Positions 53,560 to 62,553 of a stretch of 64,000 nt of DNA are shown piece after piece; positions within the stretch are counted from its first letter, which is position 1; every line of letters begins with the position of its first letter. The stretch spans positions 4,650,001 through 4,714,000 of the forward strand of contig NZ_CP098604.1 of assembly GCF_024499015.1 (NCBI RefSeq), given 5' to 3'. The stretch comes from Xanthomonas hortorum pv. pelargonii (GTDB taxonomy: Bacteria > Pseudomonadota > Gammaproteobacteria > Xanthomonadales > Xanthomonadaceae). Position numbers and translations under genes: made by a program. Below the pieces are notes generated by a model that was given only the letters and a program-made list of their open reading frames with translations, ran no database searches and was not told the origin of the DNA.

Positions 53560-54861
53560 ATGTCCATGGCCGATGTCTGTCTGCAGGGCGCACGCGCGAT
53601 CACCCTGGCCGGTCCTTCGCGCGCCGCAGTGACGATGCGCGCGGGCCGCTTCGGCGGCACGCTCGGCACCGGCAGCCTGCGGCTGGATTTGCAGGGCCAC
53701 GTGCTGGCGCCGGGCTTGATCAACGCGCACGATCATCTGCAGGTCAATTGTGTGCCGCCACTGCCGCAAGGCGCACCGTTCGCCAACAGCTACGCATGGA
53801 TCGAGGCGTTTCAGGCACATTTTCAGCATCCCGATGTGGCGGCTGCGTTGCGCGTGCCCAAGGCGGTGCGCTTGCGCCACGGCGGTTTGAAGAATCTGCT
53901 GGCCGGCGTCACCTGCGTGGCGCAGCACGACCCTTGGCACGCCACCTTGGACGAGGCGAATTTCCCGGTCGGTCTGCTGCGCGAGTTCGGTTGGAGCTAT
54001 GCGCTGGGCTGGACCGGCTATGGCCCGCCGGTGCAGGGCAGCTTTGCCGCCACTTCGCCCGAACATCCGTGGATGATCCACCTGGCCGAAGGCACCGACG
54101 CAGTGGCGGGTGCCGAACTCGACGAACTGGATCGGCTCGGCTGCCTGGCCTCCAATAGCGTGCTGATCCACGGCGTGGGCATGGGCGAATGCGATATCGA
54201 CCGGGTGATCGCACGCGGCGCGGCGGTGGTGTGGTGTCCTTCGAGCAATCTCGCGCTGCTGGGCCGTACGCTCGATCCGTGGCGCTTGTGCATGGCCGGG
54301 CGGCTGGCATTGGGCAACGATTCGCGCATCAGCGGTGCGCGCGATCTGCTGGAAGAACTGCGCATCGCCGCCGACAGCAGGCTCGCACCGGATCTATTGC
54401 TCGGCATGGTCACCCAGCAATCTGCGCGCATCCTGCGCATGCAAGCGCGCGGGTGCATCGCCCCAGGCGCAGCCGCAGATCTGCTGATCGTGCGCGATCG
54501 CGGTGGCGATCCTGCCACCAGCGTCATCGGCTGCCAACGCAGTGAACTGCGCGCAGTGATACGCGATGGCGCCCCGCGCATCGCCGACCCGGATTTCGCC
54601 AACTGGTTCGAGGCGGCCGGCATCCAGACCGTGCCGGTGTTGCTGGACGGTCGCCCCAAACTGCTCGATGCCAGGCTGGCCGACCCGGCAGTGCTGGCAC
54701 TCGAACCCGGCCTGCAGCGTGTGCCGCACGCAGCGCACAAGCCATCCATCGCGATGGCAGCCAACGGTGCTGTGTCACGAGCGCTGCGCCGACACTTGAG
54801 CCGGCAGCGGCGTATGCGTTGTGGGCGCAGGCGTATCCGCCGCATGCGCATAACCCGGTGA
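53560..54861 (+). CDS. Amidohydrolase-superfamily metal-dependent hydrolase
   Basis: 433 aa. Metal-binding HxH in VLAPGLINAHDHLQVNC, further ligands in THRWN-style positions: MIHLAEGTDAVAGAELDEL (His), VLIHGVGMGECDIDR (His), GNDSRISGARDLLEEL (Asp). The beta-sandwich ends with VIRDGAPRIADP. This fits the TatD-unrelated, ATZ/TRZ-like or cytosine-deaminase class. The substrate is unknown and unusual for a polysaccharide operon. The Arg-rich last residues overlap the next gene and look like reading into another frame, so the native stop may have shifted. Start at 53560 has GGAGA upstream. Confidence 0.8.
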   Translation: MSMADVCLQGARAITLAGPSRAAVTMRAGRFGGTLGTGSLRLDLQGHVLAPGLINAHDHLQVNCVPPLPQGAPFANSYAWIEAFQAHFQHPDVAAALRVPKAVRLRHGGLKNLLAGVTCVAQHDPWHATLDEANFPVGLLREFGWSYALGWTGYGPPVQGSFAATSPEHPWMIHLAEGTDAVAGAELDELDRLGCLASNSVLIHGVGMGECDIDRVIARGAAVVWCPSSNLALLGRTLDPWRLCMAGRLALGNDSRISGARDLLEELRIAADSRLAPDLLLGMVTQQSARILRMQARGCIAPGAAADLLIVRDRGGDPATSVIGCQRSELRAVIRDGAPRIADPDFANWFEAAGIQTVPVLLDGRPKLLDARLADPAVLALEPGLQRVPHAAHKPSIAMAANGAVSRALRRHLSRQRRMRCGRRRIRRMRITR

Positions 54862-55475
54862 TGCTGGCCGAAGAACGCGCCATGCTCGCGCTGATGCCCG
54901 GCGCCCTGCAGGGCCAACATGTGCTGGATGCCGGCTGCGGCAGTGGTCGCTACATGCTGCATGCATTACAGCGTGGCGCGCTGCATGTCACCGGAGTGGA
55001 TCTGTCGCCGCAGATGCTGCAACGCGCCGCCACCGAGCTCGCCCGCGACTGGCCAGCGGCACGCGTGAGTCTGCAACAAGGCAGTCTCGATAAATTGCCC
55101 TTGCCCGACGCACTTGCCGACCTCAGCGTCTGCGGTCTGGTGGTCGGGCATCTGCAGCAGCTGTGGCCTGCGCTGGAAGAACTGCATCGCGTCACCCGCG
55201 TGGGCGGGATCGTGCTGTGCAGCGATGTGCATCCGATCGGCCATGCACTGGGCTGGCGACGCGATTTCAAGGCCGCCGGCCGGCAGTACGCAGTGCGGCA
55301 CACGCAACATCTCTACAGCCATTGGCATACGGCATGCGCATCGCTGGGCCTGGCGATCGAAGCGGTGGCCGAACCGATGCTGGACCCGGCCGATATTCCG
55401 CCCGGTGCACGTTTCGACCAGGCGGCGTTGCAGGTGCCGGTTGCCTTGGTGATGCGTCTGCGGCGCATCGCGTGA
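54819..55475 (+). CDS. SAM-dependent methyltransferase (UbiE/BioC-like)
   Basis: 218 aa. Motif I HVLDAGCGSGRYMLHALQRG, acidic VTGVDLSPQMLQ, motif II ADLSVCGLVVGHLQQLWPAL, and motif III-like VTRVGGIVLCSDVHP. A TTG at 54819 is the only plausible start in frame, since no ATG or GTG occurs in the homologous upstream stretch. The true N-terminus (LEPAAAYALWAQAYPPHAHN) seems to begin inside the amidohydrolase gene. Substrate unknown. Confidence 0.78.
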   Translation: MWAQAYPPHAHNPVMLAEERAMLALMPGALQGQHVLDAGCGSGRYMLHALQRGALHVTGVDLSPQMLQRAATELARDWPAARVSLQQGSLDKLPLPDALADLSVCGLVVGHLQQLWPALEELHRVTRVGGIVLCSDVHPIGHALGWRRDFKAAGRQYAVRHTQHLYSHWHTACASLGLAIEAVAEPMLDPADIPPGARFDQAALQVPVALVMRLRRIA

Positions 55476-55611
55476 GTGTTGTGGTGTTCATGGCGATTCC
55501 AAATGGCAACGCATGCACGGCCTGCACGTGCTACGACCCGAGCCGCTTGCGTTGCGCGCAAGCGCGCGTCATCGGCGTTGCAGAACGTGCATGCCAGTCG
55601 ATGTCTGTGCC

Positions 55612-56742
55612 ATGACCCTGCATGTGGCGCAACTCAATCTGCTGCCAACGCCCGACGGCCTGAGCGTCGAACAGGTCTTCGCGCAATGGCCATCGCTGGC
55701 CGACATCGCCGAGGCGGTGGCCAGCGCAGGGGTGCGGGTGACAGTGATCCAGGCCTCGGCACTGAACACTCGACTCACACGCCAGGGCGTGGACTACAGC
55801 TTCGTCGAGCTGGCCGCGCGTGGTAGCAAGCAGCGTGCGCACATTCTCGCCGCGATGCTGCGCCAGATCGACGCAGACGTGATCCACGTGCACGGGCTGG
55901 AATTTGCCGGCGATGCGCGGCGGCTTGCGCGCCTGCTGCCGCAGAGTCCCATCCTGTTGCAGGACCATGCCAATCGCCCGCCACGCTGGTGGCGCCGGAT
56001 TGTGTGGCGTGCGCGTTATGCGGCGGCTGCCGGTATTGCGTTCACCTCGCTGGAACTGGCACAACCATTTCTGTGTGCGCGCTTGTTTCGATCCAGCACG
56101 CAGCTATTCGAGATTCCCGAATCGAGCAGCCGCTTCTTGCCGGGCGATCGCTTGCAGGCACGCGAGCACACGCGTCTGCATGGCGACCCATGCGTGTTGT
56201 GGGTCGGCCATCTGAGTGCGGCCAAGGATCCGTTATGCGTACTCGATGCCGTCGCGTTGGCGGCGCGCGTGTTGCCCGGGCTGCGGCTGTGGTGCGTATT
56301 TGACCAGGCGCCGTTGATGGAGCAGATACAGCAGCGCCTGCGCGACGATCCGCAGCTGGCGCGCTGTGTGCAGCTACTGGGCAAGGTGCCGCATGCACGC
56401 GTGGAGACCCTGTTGCGTGCCTGCGACCTGTTCGTCTCGGCCAGCCATGCGGAAAGTTGCGGTTATGCCGCAGTGGAAGCGTATGCCTGCGGCAGCTTGC
56501 CGCTATTGACCGATATCCCTGCTTTCCGCGCGCTCAGCGATGCCGGTGCGGTGGGCGAGTTGTATCCCGTGGGCGATGCCTCGGCCTTGGCGGAACTGCT
56601 ATTGCGTGTCTCCAGGCAGCGACCCAATCGCACACAGATCCGTGCGCATTTCGATGCACGGCTGTCTTTCGCCGCCGTGGGGCAGCGCTGGGCGAACGCC
56701 TACACCCAATTATTGGCCGCCGCGCCGGGACGCACAGCATGA
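55612..56742 (+). CDS. Glycosyltransferase family 4
   Basis: 376 aa, GT-B fold. N-domain AQLNLLPTPDGLSVEQVFAQ, DVIHVHGLEFAGDARRLARL. C-domain VLWVGHLSAAKDPLCVLDAV, LFVSASHAESCGYAAVEAYA (E-x7-E-like motif), CGSLPLLTDIPAFRAL. Retaining transferase for the repeat unit. An alternative start lies at 55591. The next gene overlaps by 4 bases. Confidence 0.9.
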   Translation: MTLHVAQLNLLPTPDGLSVEQVFAQWPSLADIAEAVASAGVRVTVIQASALNTRLTRQGVDYSFVELAARGSKQRAHILAAMLRQIDADVIHVHGLEFAGDARRLARLLPQSPILLQDHANRPPRWWRRIVWRARYAAAAGIAFTSLELAQPFLCARLFRSSTQLFEIPESSSRFLPGDRLQAREHTRLHGDPCVLWVGHLSAAKDPLCVLDAVALAARVLPGLRLWCVFDQAPLMEQIQQRLRDDPQLARCVQLLGKVPHARVETLLRACDLFVSASHAESCGYAAVEAYACGSLPLLTDIPAFRALSDAGAVGELYPVGDASALAELLLRVSRQRPNRTQIRAHFDARLSFAAVGQRWANAYTQLLAAAPGRTA

Positions 56743-57851
56743 AACTGGCCTTGGTGGTACCGGGCGGTGTGGACCGCAGCGGCGAAGTCCGCGTGATTCC
56801 CGTGTTCCTGACCCTGATCGAATGGCTGGCGCGCCATCATCAGGTGCATGTCTTCGTGCTGCATCAGGAGCCGATGCCGGGCACCTGGACATTGCGCGGC
56901 GCCACCGTGCACAACATCGGCGCGCAGCGTACCCGTCTACGCGCGATCGCCGCTATTCGTGACGAACATCGGCGCGCACCGTTCGATGTCATCCAGGCGA
57001 TCTTTTCCGGCTACTGCAGTTTGATCGCCGTTGCGGCGGCAAAATTGCTGCGTCGCCCAAGCATGGTGCATATCGCCGGTGGCGAGCTGGTCGCACTGCA
57101 TGCCATCGGCTACGGCGGCCGGCGTAAGTGGCGCGGGCGTCTGCGCGAAGCGGTGATCCTGCGCCTGGCCGACTGCGTCACCGCTGCCAGCGCGCCCATC
57201 GTCGATTCGCTGCAAGCACTCGGCATCCACGCGCAGCGGGTGCCCTTGGGCGTGGATCTGCGCGCCTGGCCAGCGGCCGCACCACGCGCGCGCACTGGTG
57301 GAATCGCACGCTTGCTGCACGTGGCCAGCCTCAATCCGGTCAAGGACCAGACCACGTTGTTGCAGGCGATGGCGGCGCTCAAACGCGCCGATGTCGCCTT
57401 TACCCTCGACATGGTTGGCGTCGATACCCTGGATGGCGCCATGCATCGCTTGGTGCAGCAGCTGGGCCTGAGCGAGCAGGTGCGTTTCTTGGGTTTCAAG
57501 ACCCAGCGCGAGTTGCGCCCGATCATGCAATCGGCCGATCTGCTGGTGCTGTCGTCCTTGCACGAGGCCGGGCCGTTGGTGCTGCTGGAAGCTGCAGTGG
57601 CAGGTGTTCCCACAGTGGGGACGGCCGTCGGGCATCTGGTCGAGTGGGCACCGGTCTGCGCACTGGCAGTGCCGCCGGGCGATTGGGCCGGGCTGGCAGA
57701 AGCCGTCCGTCAGGTGGTGGCCGACGACGAACTGCGCTTGCGTCTGGCCTGGGCGGCGCAGTGCCGAGCGGTACGCGAAGACGCGGCATCGACCACGCGT
57801 CTGTTCGAAAAGCTCTACCGCCAACTATGCGAGAAGCGCCCGCTGCACTGA
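56739..57851 (+). CDS. Glycosyltransferase family 4, last gene of the operon
   Basis: 370 aa, GT-B fold. MKLALVVPGGVDRSGEVRVI, then LHVASLNPVKDQTTLLQAMA, and LLVLSSLHEAGPLVLLEAAV (E-x7-E nucleotide-sugar motif), AGVPTVGTAVGHLVEWAP. ATGA overlap at 56739 decides the start. It ends the plus-strand operon; the double-hairpin repeat follows and may serve as terminator. Confidence 0.9.
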   Translation: MKLALVVPGGVDRSGEVRVIPVFLTLIEWLARHHQVHVFVLHQEPMPGTWTLRGATVHNIGAQRTRLRAIAAIRDEHRRAPFDVIQAIFSGYCSLIAVAAAKLLRRPSMVHIAGGELVALHAIGYGGRRKWRGRLREAVILRLADCVTAASAPIVDSLQALGIHAQRVPLGVDLRAWPAAAPRARTGGIARLLHVASLNPVKDQTTLLQAMAALKRADVAFTLDMVGVDTLDGAMHRLVQQLGLSEQVRFLGFKTQRELRPIMQSADLLVLSSLHEAGPLVLLEAAVAGVPTVGTAVGHLVEWAPVCALAVPPGDWAGLAEAVRQVVADDELRLRLAWAAQCRAVREDAASTTRLFEKLYRQLCEKRPLH

Positions 57852-58045
57852 ATACCTGGGCACGGAGTAGGCAATAGACTGCGGGCTTGCACAAACCACT
57901 TTCAGATCAACCAACAAAACGTTGAGAGCGGTCGCCTGGCGGTGAGCGCAGGGGGTGTTGGCCGCATCCTGTTGGATGCAGCCAGAAGCTCATGTCAAAT
58001 GCTTAGTCGGTCGAGCGCGCGGTGACCTCGCCGCACCAGAGAGTC

Positions 58046-58324
58046 GAGTCAGAAGCCTAGTCGGTCGAGGGCGCAGTGCCCTCACCGCTCGCGGGACACG
58101 CCGTGAATCCGTCCGTGGAGGCTCGGTGGCGGAATCCATGCCACGGTCCCGCAAGCGGTGAGGGCACCGCACCAGACAGTTTGCTGTTGCTTGAAAACAT
58201 TCACACCGACCATCTCGACTGGTCCTTGCCCGCCCACCATCGCGGGACCTTACGCGGCATGGATGCCGCGTAAGAGCCTACATGGACGTACTTGCGGCGT
58301 GTCCCGCGATGGTGGGCGGGCAAG
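58046..58324. repeat. Composite double-hairpin repeat element, copy 2
   Basis: Same plan as 32059-32370. Hairpin A spans 58076-58166 (outer arms GTGCCCTCACCGCTCGCGGG and complement, one mismatch); hairpin B has perfect 25-bp arms at 58223-58247 and 58300-58324 and an inner palindrome (TTACGCGGCAT GG ATGCCGCGTAA). The copies agree closely over about 280 bases, with length differences between the hairpins, so this is an interspersed family, not a recent duplication. Confidence 0.87.
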
Positions 58325-58330
58325 GGCCCT

Positions 58331-58384
58331 GCAACCAGGCCACAGATCAACCGCTCTGCAGCCAAGCCGCAGATCAGCCGCCCT
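58331..58384. repeat. 27-bp tandem repeat, two units
   Basis: Units at 58331-58357 and 58358-58384 share GCAGCCAAGCC and CAGATCA, differing at a few positions. A single unit of the same sequence follows hairpin B of copy 1 (32344-32370), so the unit belongs to the repeat family and has duplicated here. Confidence 0.75.
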
Positions 58385-58427
58385 GCAGCAGACCTACGTA
58401 AAGTGGTTTTGTCAGTCGCTCCTACCT

Positions 58428-59642
58428 TCAAACCGGCTGCAAATACCCATCCAACGCCGCACGCACCACGTACAACATATCGGTGCGCGGTACTGGTCGC
58501 GTAAGCCGCGTCATCAATCGGCGTGCCTGGGTCTGCCGTACCCATGGTTGCCCTTGAAGCCACAGCTGTGTCTGCAACATGTCCGCACGTTCCTTGCGGC
58601 TTTCGGCCGACGGCGCAACGCGGTTGTGCAGATACTGCCGCGCTTCGCTCAGCGACCGCGACCATTCGATGCCGGGCAGTGCCGGCAACCACAAGTTGGA
58701 GCATGAGGCCGTGGTCAAGGTCTGGCGGGCCGCACGCATGCGCAACAACCGCGGGCAAACGGCCTGCAGGCGCGCCATCACCGCCGCCGGCACCACGCTG
58801 CGGTAGTAGCGTTGCAGCAGCAGCAGCGGCGGCAATGCCCACCACGGCGACACGCTCGTCTCTTCCCACAATTGCTCCCAATCGCGCTGCCCCATGCGGG
58901 TGGCCAGCAACGCAAGATCGTGCAGATGCATCAGCCGGATGCTGCGATGGCAGATGCCACCGGCCGCATGCAGCAGCAGATGGCACATCAACGCACCGAT
59001 GGACGGATAGGGATTCAAGCCCGGCTGCGGGCGCTCCGGCAGGATGCGTGATGTGATGTCCACGCTGTGCACCGGCAAGCGTTCCTGGATGCGCGTATGC
59101 AGCTCGATATTGATCGGCGCATCGCGATGCTCGCCCAGTCCCGCGACCGCTTCGCCTTGGATCGGCTTGAAGACCTGATGCTTCCATTGTTCGAACGAGG
59201 CCACGTAACCGAGTTCGCACAACAGTGCTGCTGCAGCTGGTGCGTCTTCCGGTTGCACCAGCAGATCGATATCGGCCATTGGCCGATCGCCCGGCAGGTA
59301 CACGCCAAGCCGATGCAGTGCGGTTCCCTTCAGACCGACCAGTGCGATGCCTGCGTCACGCGCCGCAGCATCGATGCCCGTCAGCAATACGGCAATGCGC
59401 CGATGCCGATCTTCGACATGGCGGCGTTGCTCGCTCAGAAACGTCGTCCATTCGGCGTTCTGCCATAGCGAGCGACGCTGCAGCAGCGGTGATACGCCAT
59501 GCGCTGCCGCCGCTGCGGCTGCAAGCTGCCATTGCAACCGATCCCACTGCGGCGCTGCTTCGCCTGGCTGCGCCAATTCCTGCGCCAGCCGTTCGGTGGC
59601 CGTGCGCAGGCCGTGCTTGATGGTGCGAAGGGAAGGCTGCAT
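58428..59642 (-). CDS. Nucleotidyltransferase-family protein (NTP_transf_5-like)
   Basis: 404 aa. The motif VGLKGTALHRLGVYLPGDRP followed by MADIDLLVQPEDAPAAAALL is typical of the NTP_transf_5 family (GD/S..DxD metal site). The rest is helical: LMCHLLLHAAGGICHRSIRL, MHLHDLALLATRMGQRDWEQ. This family recurs in lasso-peptide and other RiPP clusters and in exosortase-type polysaccharide loci, next to HPr-kinase-like proteins, as here. Substrate unknown. Transcribed away from the radical SAM gene's 3' side (57 bases gap, same strand). Confidence 0.82.
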   Translation of the reverse strand: MQPSLRTIKHGLRTATERLAQELAQPGEAAPQWDRLQWQLAAAAAAAHGVSPLLQRRSLWQNAEWTTFLSEQRRHVEDRHRRIAVLLTGIDAAARDAGIALVGLKGTALHRLGVYLPGDRPMADIDLLVQPEDAPAAAALLCELGYVASFEQWKHQVFKPIQGEAVAGLGEHRDAPINIELHTRIQERLPVHSVDITSRILPERPQPGLNPYPSIGALMCHLLLHAAGGICHRSIRLMHLHDLALLATRMGQRDWEQLWEETSVSPWWALPPLLLLQRYYRSVVPAAVMARLQAVCPRLLRMRAARQTLTTASCSNLWLPALPGIEWSRSLSEARQYLHNRVAPSAESRKERADMLQTQLWLQGQPWVRQTQARRLMTRLTRPVPRTDMLYVVRAALDGYLQPV

Positions 59643-59699
59643 GCGAAGGTGATCCGGTAAGTCGAGGTGATGTTCGAAGAGACCGAGAGGCGTTGCGCG

Positions 59700-61190
59700 C
59701 TAGCCGACTAGCACGGTTGCCAGCTGCCGCGGTTGACCTGTGGCAACGCTGACCAGCGGTTCGGTGCGATGCTGTTTTTCTGATGCGTTCAGGGCAGACC
59801 AGCGCGCCTCCAGATGCTCGGATGCCTGCGCAAACGCATCGGCACTCATCGTTGCGCGCGCCTGTTGCAGATCCACTTGCGTATGTAGCAGATCGCGCAC
59901 GCTGCGATAGAACTCCGAGCCGTAGGCGCCACGGAACATCATCGCCAGGTCGTCGCTGTCCTGCCAATGGGTCTTGCCGCCCAACTGGTTTTTCACTTCT
60001 TCGTAGAACTTGGTGCCGGGCAGGGGATAGGACACGCTGACGCCGATGATGTCTGGGTTGGCCTGCGTCACCAGGGCGCGCGTGGCCAGGATGTCGTCGA
60101 GTTCCTCGCCCAGATACCCGAGTTGAATGAAGAAACCCACACGAATGCTGCGCGCACCCAGGCGTTGGCGTGCGGCGATCACCTCGCCAACCGTGGTTCC
60201 CTTGGTCATCTTGTCGAGGATGCGCTGGCTGCCGCTTTCCGCACCCAGCCAGGCCTCTGCGCAGCCGGCGCGCGCCAGTGCCGCGGCCATGCGCTCGCTG
60301 GCCAGATCGGCGCGGGTCTGGATGGTGAACGGAATCGCGCCATCGGCATCGGTCAAACGCTGCGCAAAGGTTTCCACCCAATCGATATGGAAGCCGAAGA
60401 TGTCATCGGCCATCCAGATGTGATCGGGCTGAAAACTGCGTTTGAGGTGGATCATTTCGGCAGCCACATCTTCGGCATCGCGGCGCTTGTAGTGGTTGCC
60501 CCAGATCGGTTTGGCGCACCAGTTGCAGCGGAACGGGCAACCGCGCGAGGCGGCCATGTTCAAGCTGAAATAGCCGTGCCGTTGCTGCCAGAAACGTTGG
60601 TAACGCGGCATGTCGACCAGGTCCCACGCCGGCAGGCCGCTCAGGCGTGCGTCCGGCGGTTGTGCGCCGCGATGCACGTTTGCCTCAGCAGAGGGGCTGG
60701 TGGCGATACGTGCAACGCCGGCGAGCCAGGCACCCGTGTCGATGGTGGGATCGGCTTCGACGCGCGCCACCAGTTCCAGCAGCGGTGCGATGCCTTCGCC
60801 GATCAGTACCGCATGCGCGCCAGCGGCCAGAAACACATCCGGGTTGTCGGAAGCATCCGATCCGGCCACCAGCACGCGGCAACCGGCCGCACGCGCCTGC
60901 CCAATCATCTGGCAGGCAGCCTCGCGCATGCGGCTCAGGCACATCTTGGTGAGGAAGTTGAAGTTGTCTTCGTAGAACACCACCAGGTCCGGCTGCGCGG
61001 CGTGCAAGGCGCCGGTGTAGTCCTGCACATCTTCGGCCAGCATCGCGTCGAACAGGCTCAAGGTATGGCCACGCTCGCGCAATAAGGCTGCGACCTGCAG
61101 TGTTGCCAACGGTGGATACGGCTTGCCGCGCTCCCATTGCTTCGGGTCGTAACGCAGAAAATACGAATGACTGACCTGGATCTTTAGCAT
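59700..61190 (-). CDS. B12-binding-type radical SAM protein
   Basis: 496 aa. The N-terminal 150 or so residues look like a cobalamin-binding Rossmann domain (LATLQVAALLRERGHTLSLF; PDLVVFYEDNFNFLTK; GCRVLVAGSDASDNPDVFL), although the DxHxxG cobalamin motif is not evident. The radical SAM core follows with SRGCPFRCNWCAKPIWGNHY (CxxxCxxC, about residues 217-224) and LGAESGSQRILDKMTKGT, VGFFIQLGYLGEELDDI. The start at 61190 (MLKIQVSHSYFLRYDPKQWE) is preferred. It could methylate or rearrange a peptide, sugar or lipid; unknown. Confidence 0.85.
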   Translation of the reverse strand: MLKIQVSHSYFLRYDPKQWERGKPYPPLATLQVAALLRERGHTLSLFDAMLAEDVQDYTGALHAAQPDLVVFYEDNFNFLTKMCLSRMREAACQMIGQARAAGCRVLVAGSDASDNPDVFLAAGAHAVLIGEGIAPLLELVARVEADPTIDTGAWLAGVARIATSPSAEANVHRGAQPPDARLSGLPAWDLVDMPRYQRFWQQRHGYFSLNMAASRGCPFRCNWCAKPIWGNHYKRRDAEDVAAEMIHLKRSFQPDHIWMADDIFGFHIDWVETFAQRLTDADGAIPFTIQTRADLASERMAAALARAGCAEAWLGAESGSQRILDKMTKGTTVGEVIAARQRLGARSIRVGFFIQLGYLGEELDDILATRALVTQANPDIIGVSVSYPLPGTKFYEEVKNQLGGKTHWQDSDDLAMMFRGAYGSEFYRSVRDLLHTQVDLQQARATMSADAFAQASEHLEARWSALNASEKQHRTEPLVSVATGQPRQLATVLVG

Positions 61191-61389
61191 CTGCACAAGG
61201 CTCTCGTTCTGTCGCCAGGTACGCGCAGCAATGGCGTGCGCAGACACCGGCATTCGGCTCGGCAGTAGGTGCGCACGCAGATGCGTTTGGTTGCGCCGCT
61301 GAGAAGCGCGCTATGCCATGCGTTATGCATGTGCGTCGCAGGCAGCGATGCAACCTTTCAGCAACGGATCGGCACACACCGGCTGATCG

Positions 61390-62469
61390 ATGCAATGGAT
61401 GGAAGGCATGCCGCACTCGGCCGCGTTGGCGGAACACCTGCCAGTGAGCGATACCGCACGCTTGGCGGCGCCCGGCAATGCGCTATCGCCTGCAGACCCG
61501 TTCGGCGAGCGCAGTGCGCGTCGCTTCGTCGTGCGCCGGCAGATTCTCGGTGCACTGTTTCATTTCCAGAGCGACAGCGAGGCGTTGCTGGCGCTGGTGG
61601 ATGCCGCCTATGCAGGCTTGCCCGCGCATCGCCTGCCGGCTGCGCCGGAATTCCATGTCACGCTGGATCTGGTGTCGCGTGGCCAGGCGCCATCGAGCGC
61701 AGAACCGCCACCGGTGCGCACGCACGCAAGCGCTGGCTTGCTGTGCGGCGTCATGGATGCCTGCAATTACCTGATGCTGTCGGTGCCCGAGCGCCGCGCC
61801 ATGCTGGTGGTCTCCGAGGACATGCTCGCCCACGCCTATCACGTGCGCTATGAGCTGATCGAATTTGCCGTGTTCCTGCTTGCTGCACGCGGAATGGGAT
61901 TGGTGCCGTTGCACGGTGCCTGCGTGGGCCGGCACGGACGCAGCGTGTTGCTGCTCGGCGCCAGCGGTGCGGGCAAGTCGACGCTGGCGCTGCACAGCTT
62001 GCTGCATGGGCTGGACTTCATCGCCGAAGATGGCGTGTTCGTTGCGCCGGAGAGTCTGCTGACCACCGGCGTTGCCAACTTCCTGCATCTGCGCTCGGAC
62101 GCGCTTGGTCTGGTCGATGCAGACACTCGCGCGTGGATCAGCGCATCGCCGACCATCCGTCGTCGCAGTGGCGTGGAAAAGTTCGAGATCGATATCCGCC
62201 ATGGCCGTGCACGGCTTGCGCGCACGCCCTTGCAGCTGTGCGCAGTGGTGATGCTGTCCGGCACACCTGCCAGCACGTCGGTGCAGCGTCTGCTGCCAAC
62301 GCCGGCCGAGCAGATTGCCGAGTGTCTGGCGCGCGATCAACCTTACGCCGCCGGTCAACCAGGGTGGCAGCGCTTTGTCGAACAAGTGCAGCGCGTGGGC
62401 ATGTTCACGCTGCGGCGTGGCACGCATCCGCAGGCATCGGTGGATGCACTGCTGCAGTTGTTGCGATGA
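61390..62469 (+). CDS. HPr-kinase-like P-loop kinase
   Basis: 359 aa. Walker A VLLLGASGAGKSTLALHSLL (about residues 187-206) followed by DFIAEDGVFVAPE, where Glu-Asp matches the HPrK-type acidic site. The C-terminal region has FEIDIRHGRARLARTP. Its size and lack of the HPr-binding loop are typical of HprK-related proteins of peptide or exosortase clusters, as opposed to true HPr kinase. In lasso-peptide clusters such proteins phosphorylate the peptide C-terminus; here the substrate is unknown. In-frame starts at 61399 and 61408 are possible. Confidence 0.82.
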   Translation: MQWMEGMPHSAALAEHLPVSDTARLAAPGNALSPADPFGERSARRFVVRRQILGALFHFQSDSEALLALVDAAYAGLPAHRLPAAPEFHVTLDLVSRGQAPSSAEPPPVRTHASAGLLCGVMDACNYLMLSVPERRAMLVVSEDMLAHAYHVRYELIEFAVFLLAARGMGLVPLHGACVGRHGRSVLLLGASGAGKSTLALHSLLHGLDFIAEDGVFVAPESLLTTGVANFLHLRSDALGLVDADTRAWISASPTIRRRSGVEKFEIDIRHGRARLARTPLQLCAVVMLSGTPASTSVQRLLPTPAEQIAECLARDQPYAAGQPGWQRFVEQVQRVGMFTLRRGTHPQASVDALLQLLR

Positions 62470-62477
62470 GGGCGCAG

Positions 62478-62552
62478 ATGCCGGTGCGTCGTCGCGTGAT
62501 CCATACGCCTGCCAGCGTGCCGAAGCGCTTCTCGCACGACATGCATCACTGA
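62478..62552 (+). CDS. Possible micro-ORF of 24 codons
   Basis: MPVRRRVIHTPASVPKRFSH then DMHH fills the gap between the kinase stop (62469) and the ABC gene start (62554) with a coupling-like arrangement. No ribosome binding site, no typical lasso core (no Gly or Ala start with Asp/Glu seven to nine residues on). Probably spurious, listed because it lies exactly where a precursor might sit. Confidence 0.2.
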   Translation: MPVRRRVIHTPASVPKRFSHDMHH

Positions 62553-62553
62553 G

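Larger units (their letters stand above)
57852..58427. other. Convergent intergenic region with repeats
   Basis: 576 bases between two genes that end here from both sides. It holds the second composite hairpin element, the 27-bp tandem repeat, and at 57928-57951 a GCCTGGCGGTGAGCGCA motif found inverted near 20128-20153. No coding gene is supported. Confidence 0.7.

Noticed and set aside
61254..61389. A lasso-peptide precursor in the gap upstream of the HPr-kinase-like gene
   Set aside because: The two short frames (23 and about 40 codons) are Arg- and Cys-rich without a leader or a ring-forming Asp/Glu at the right spacing.
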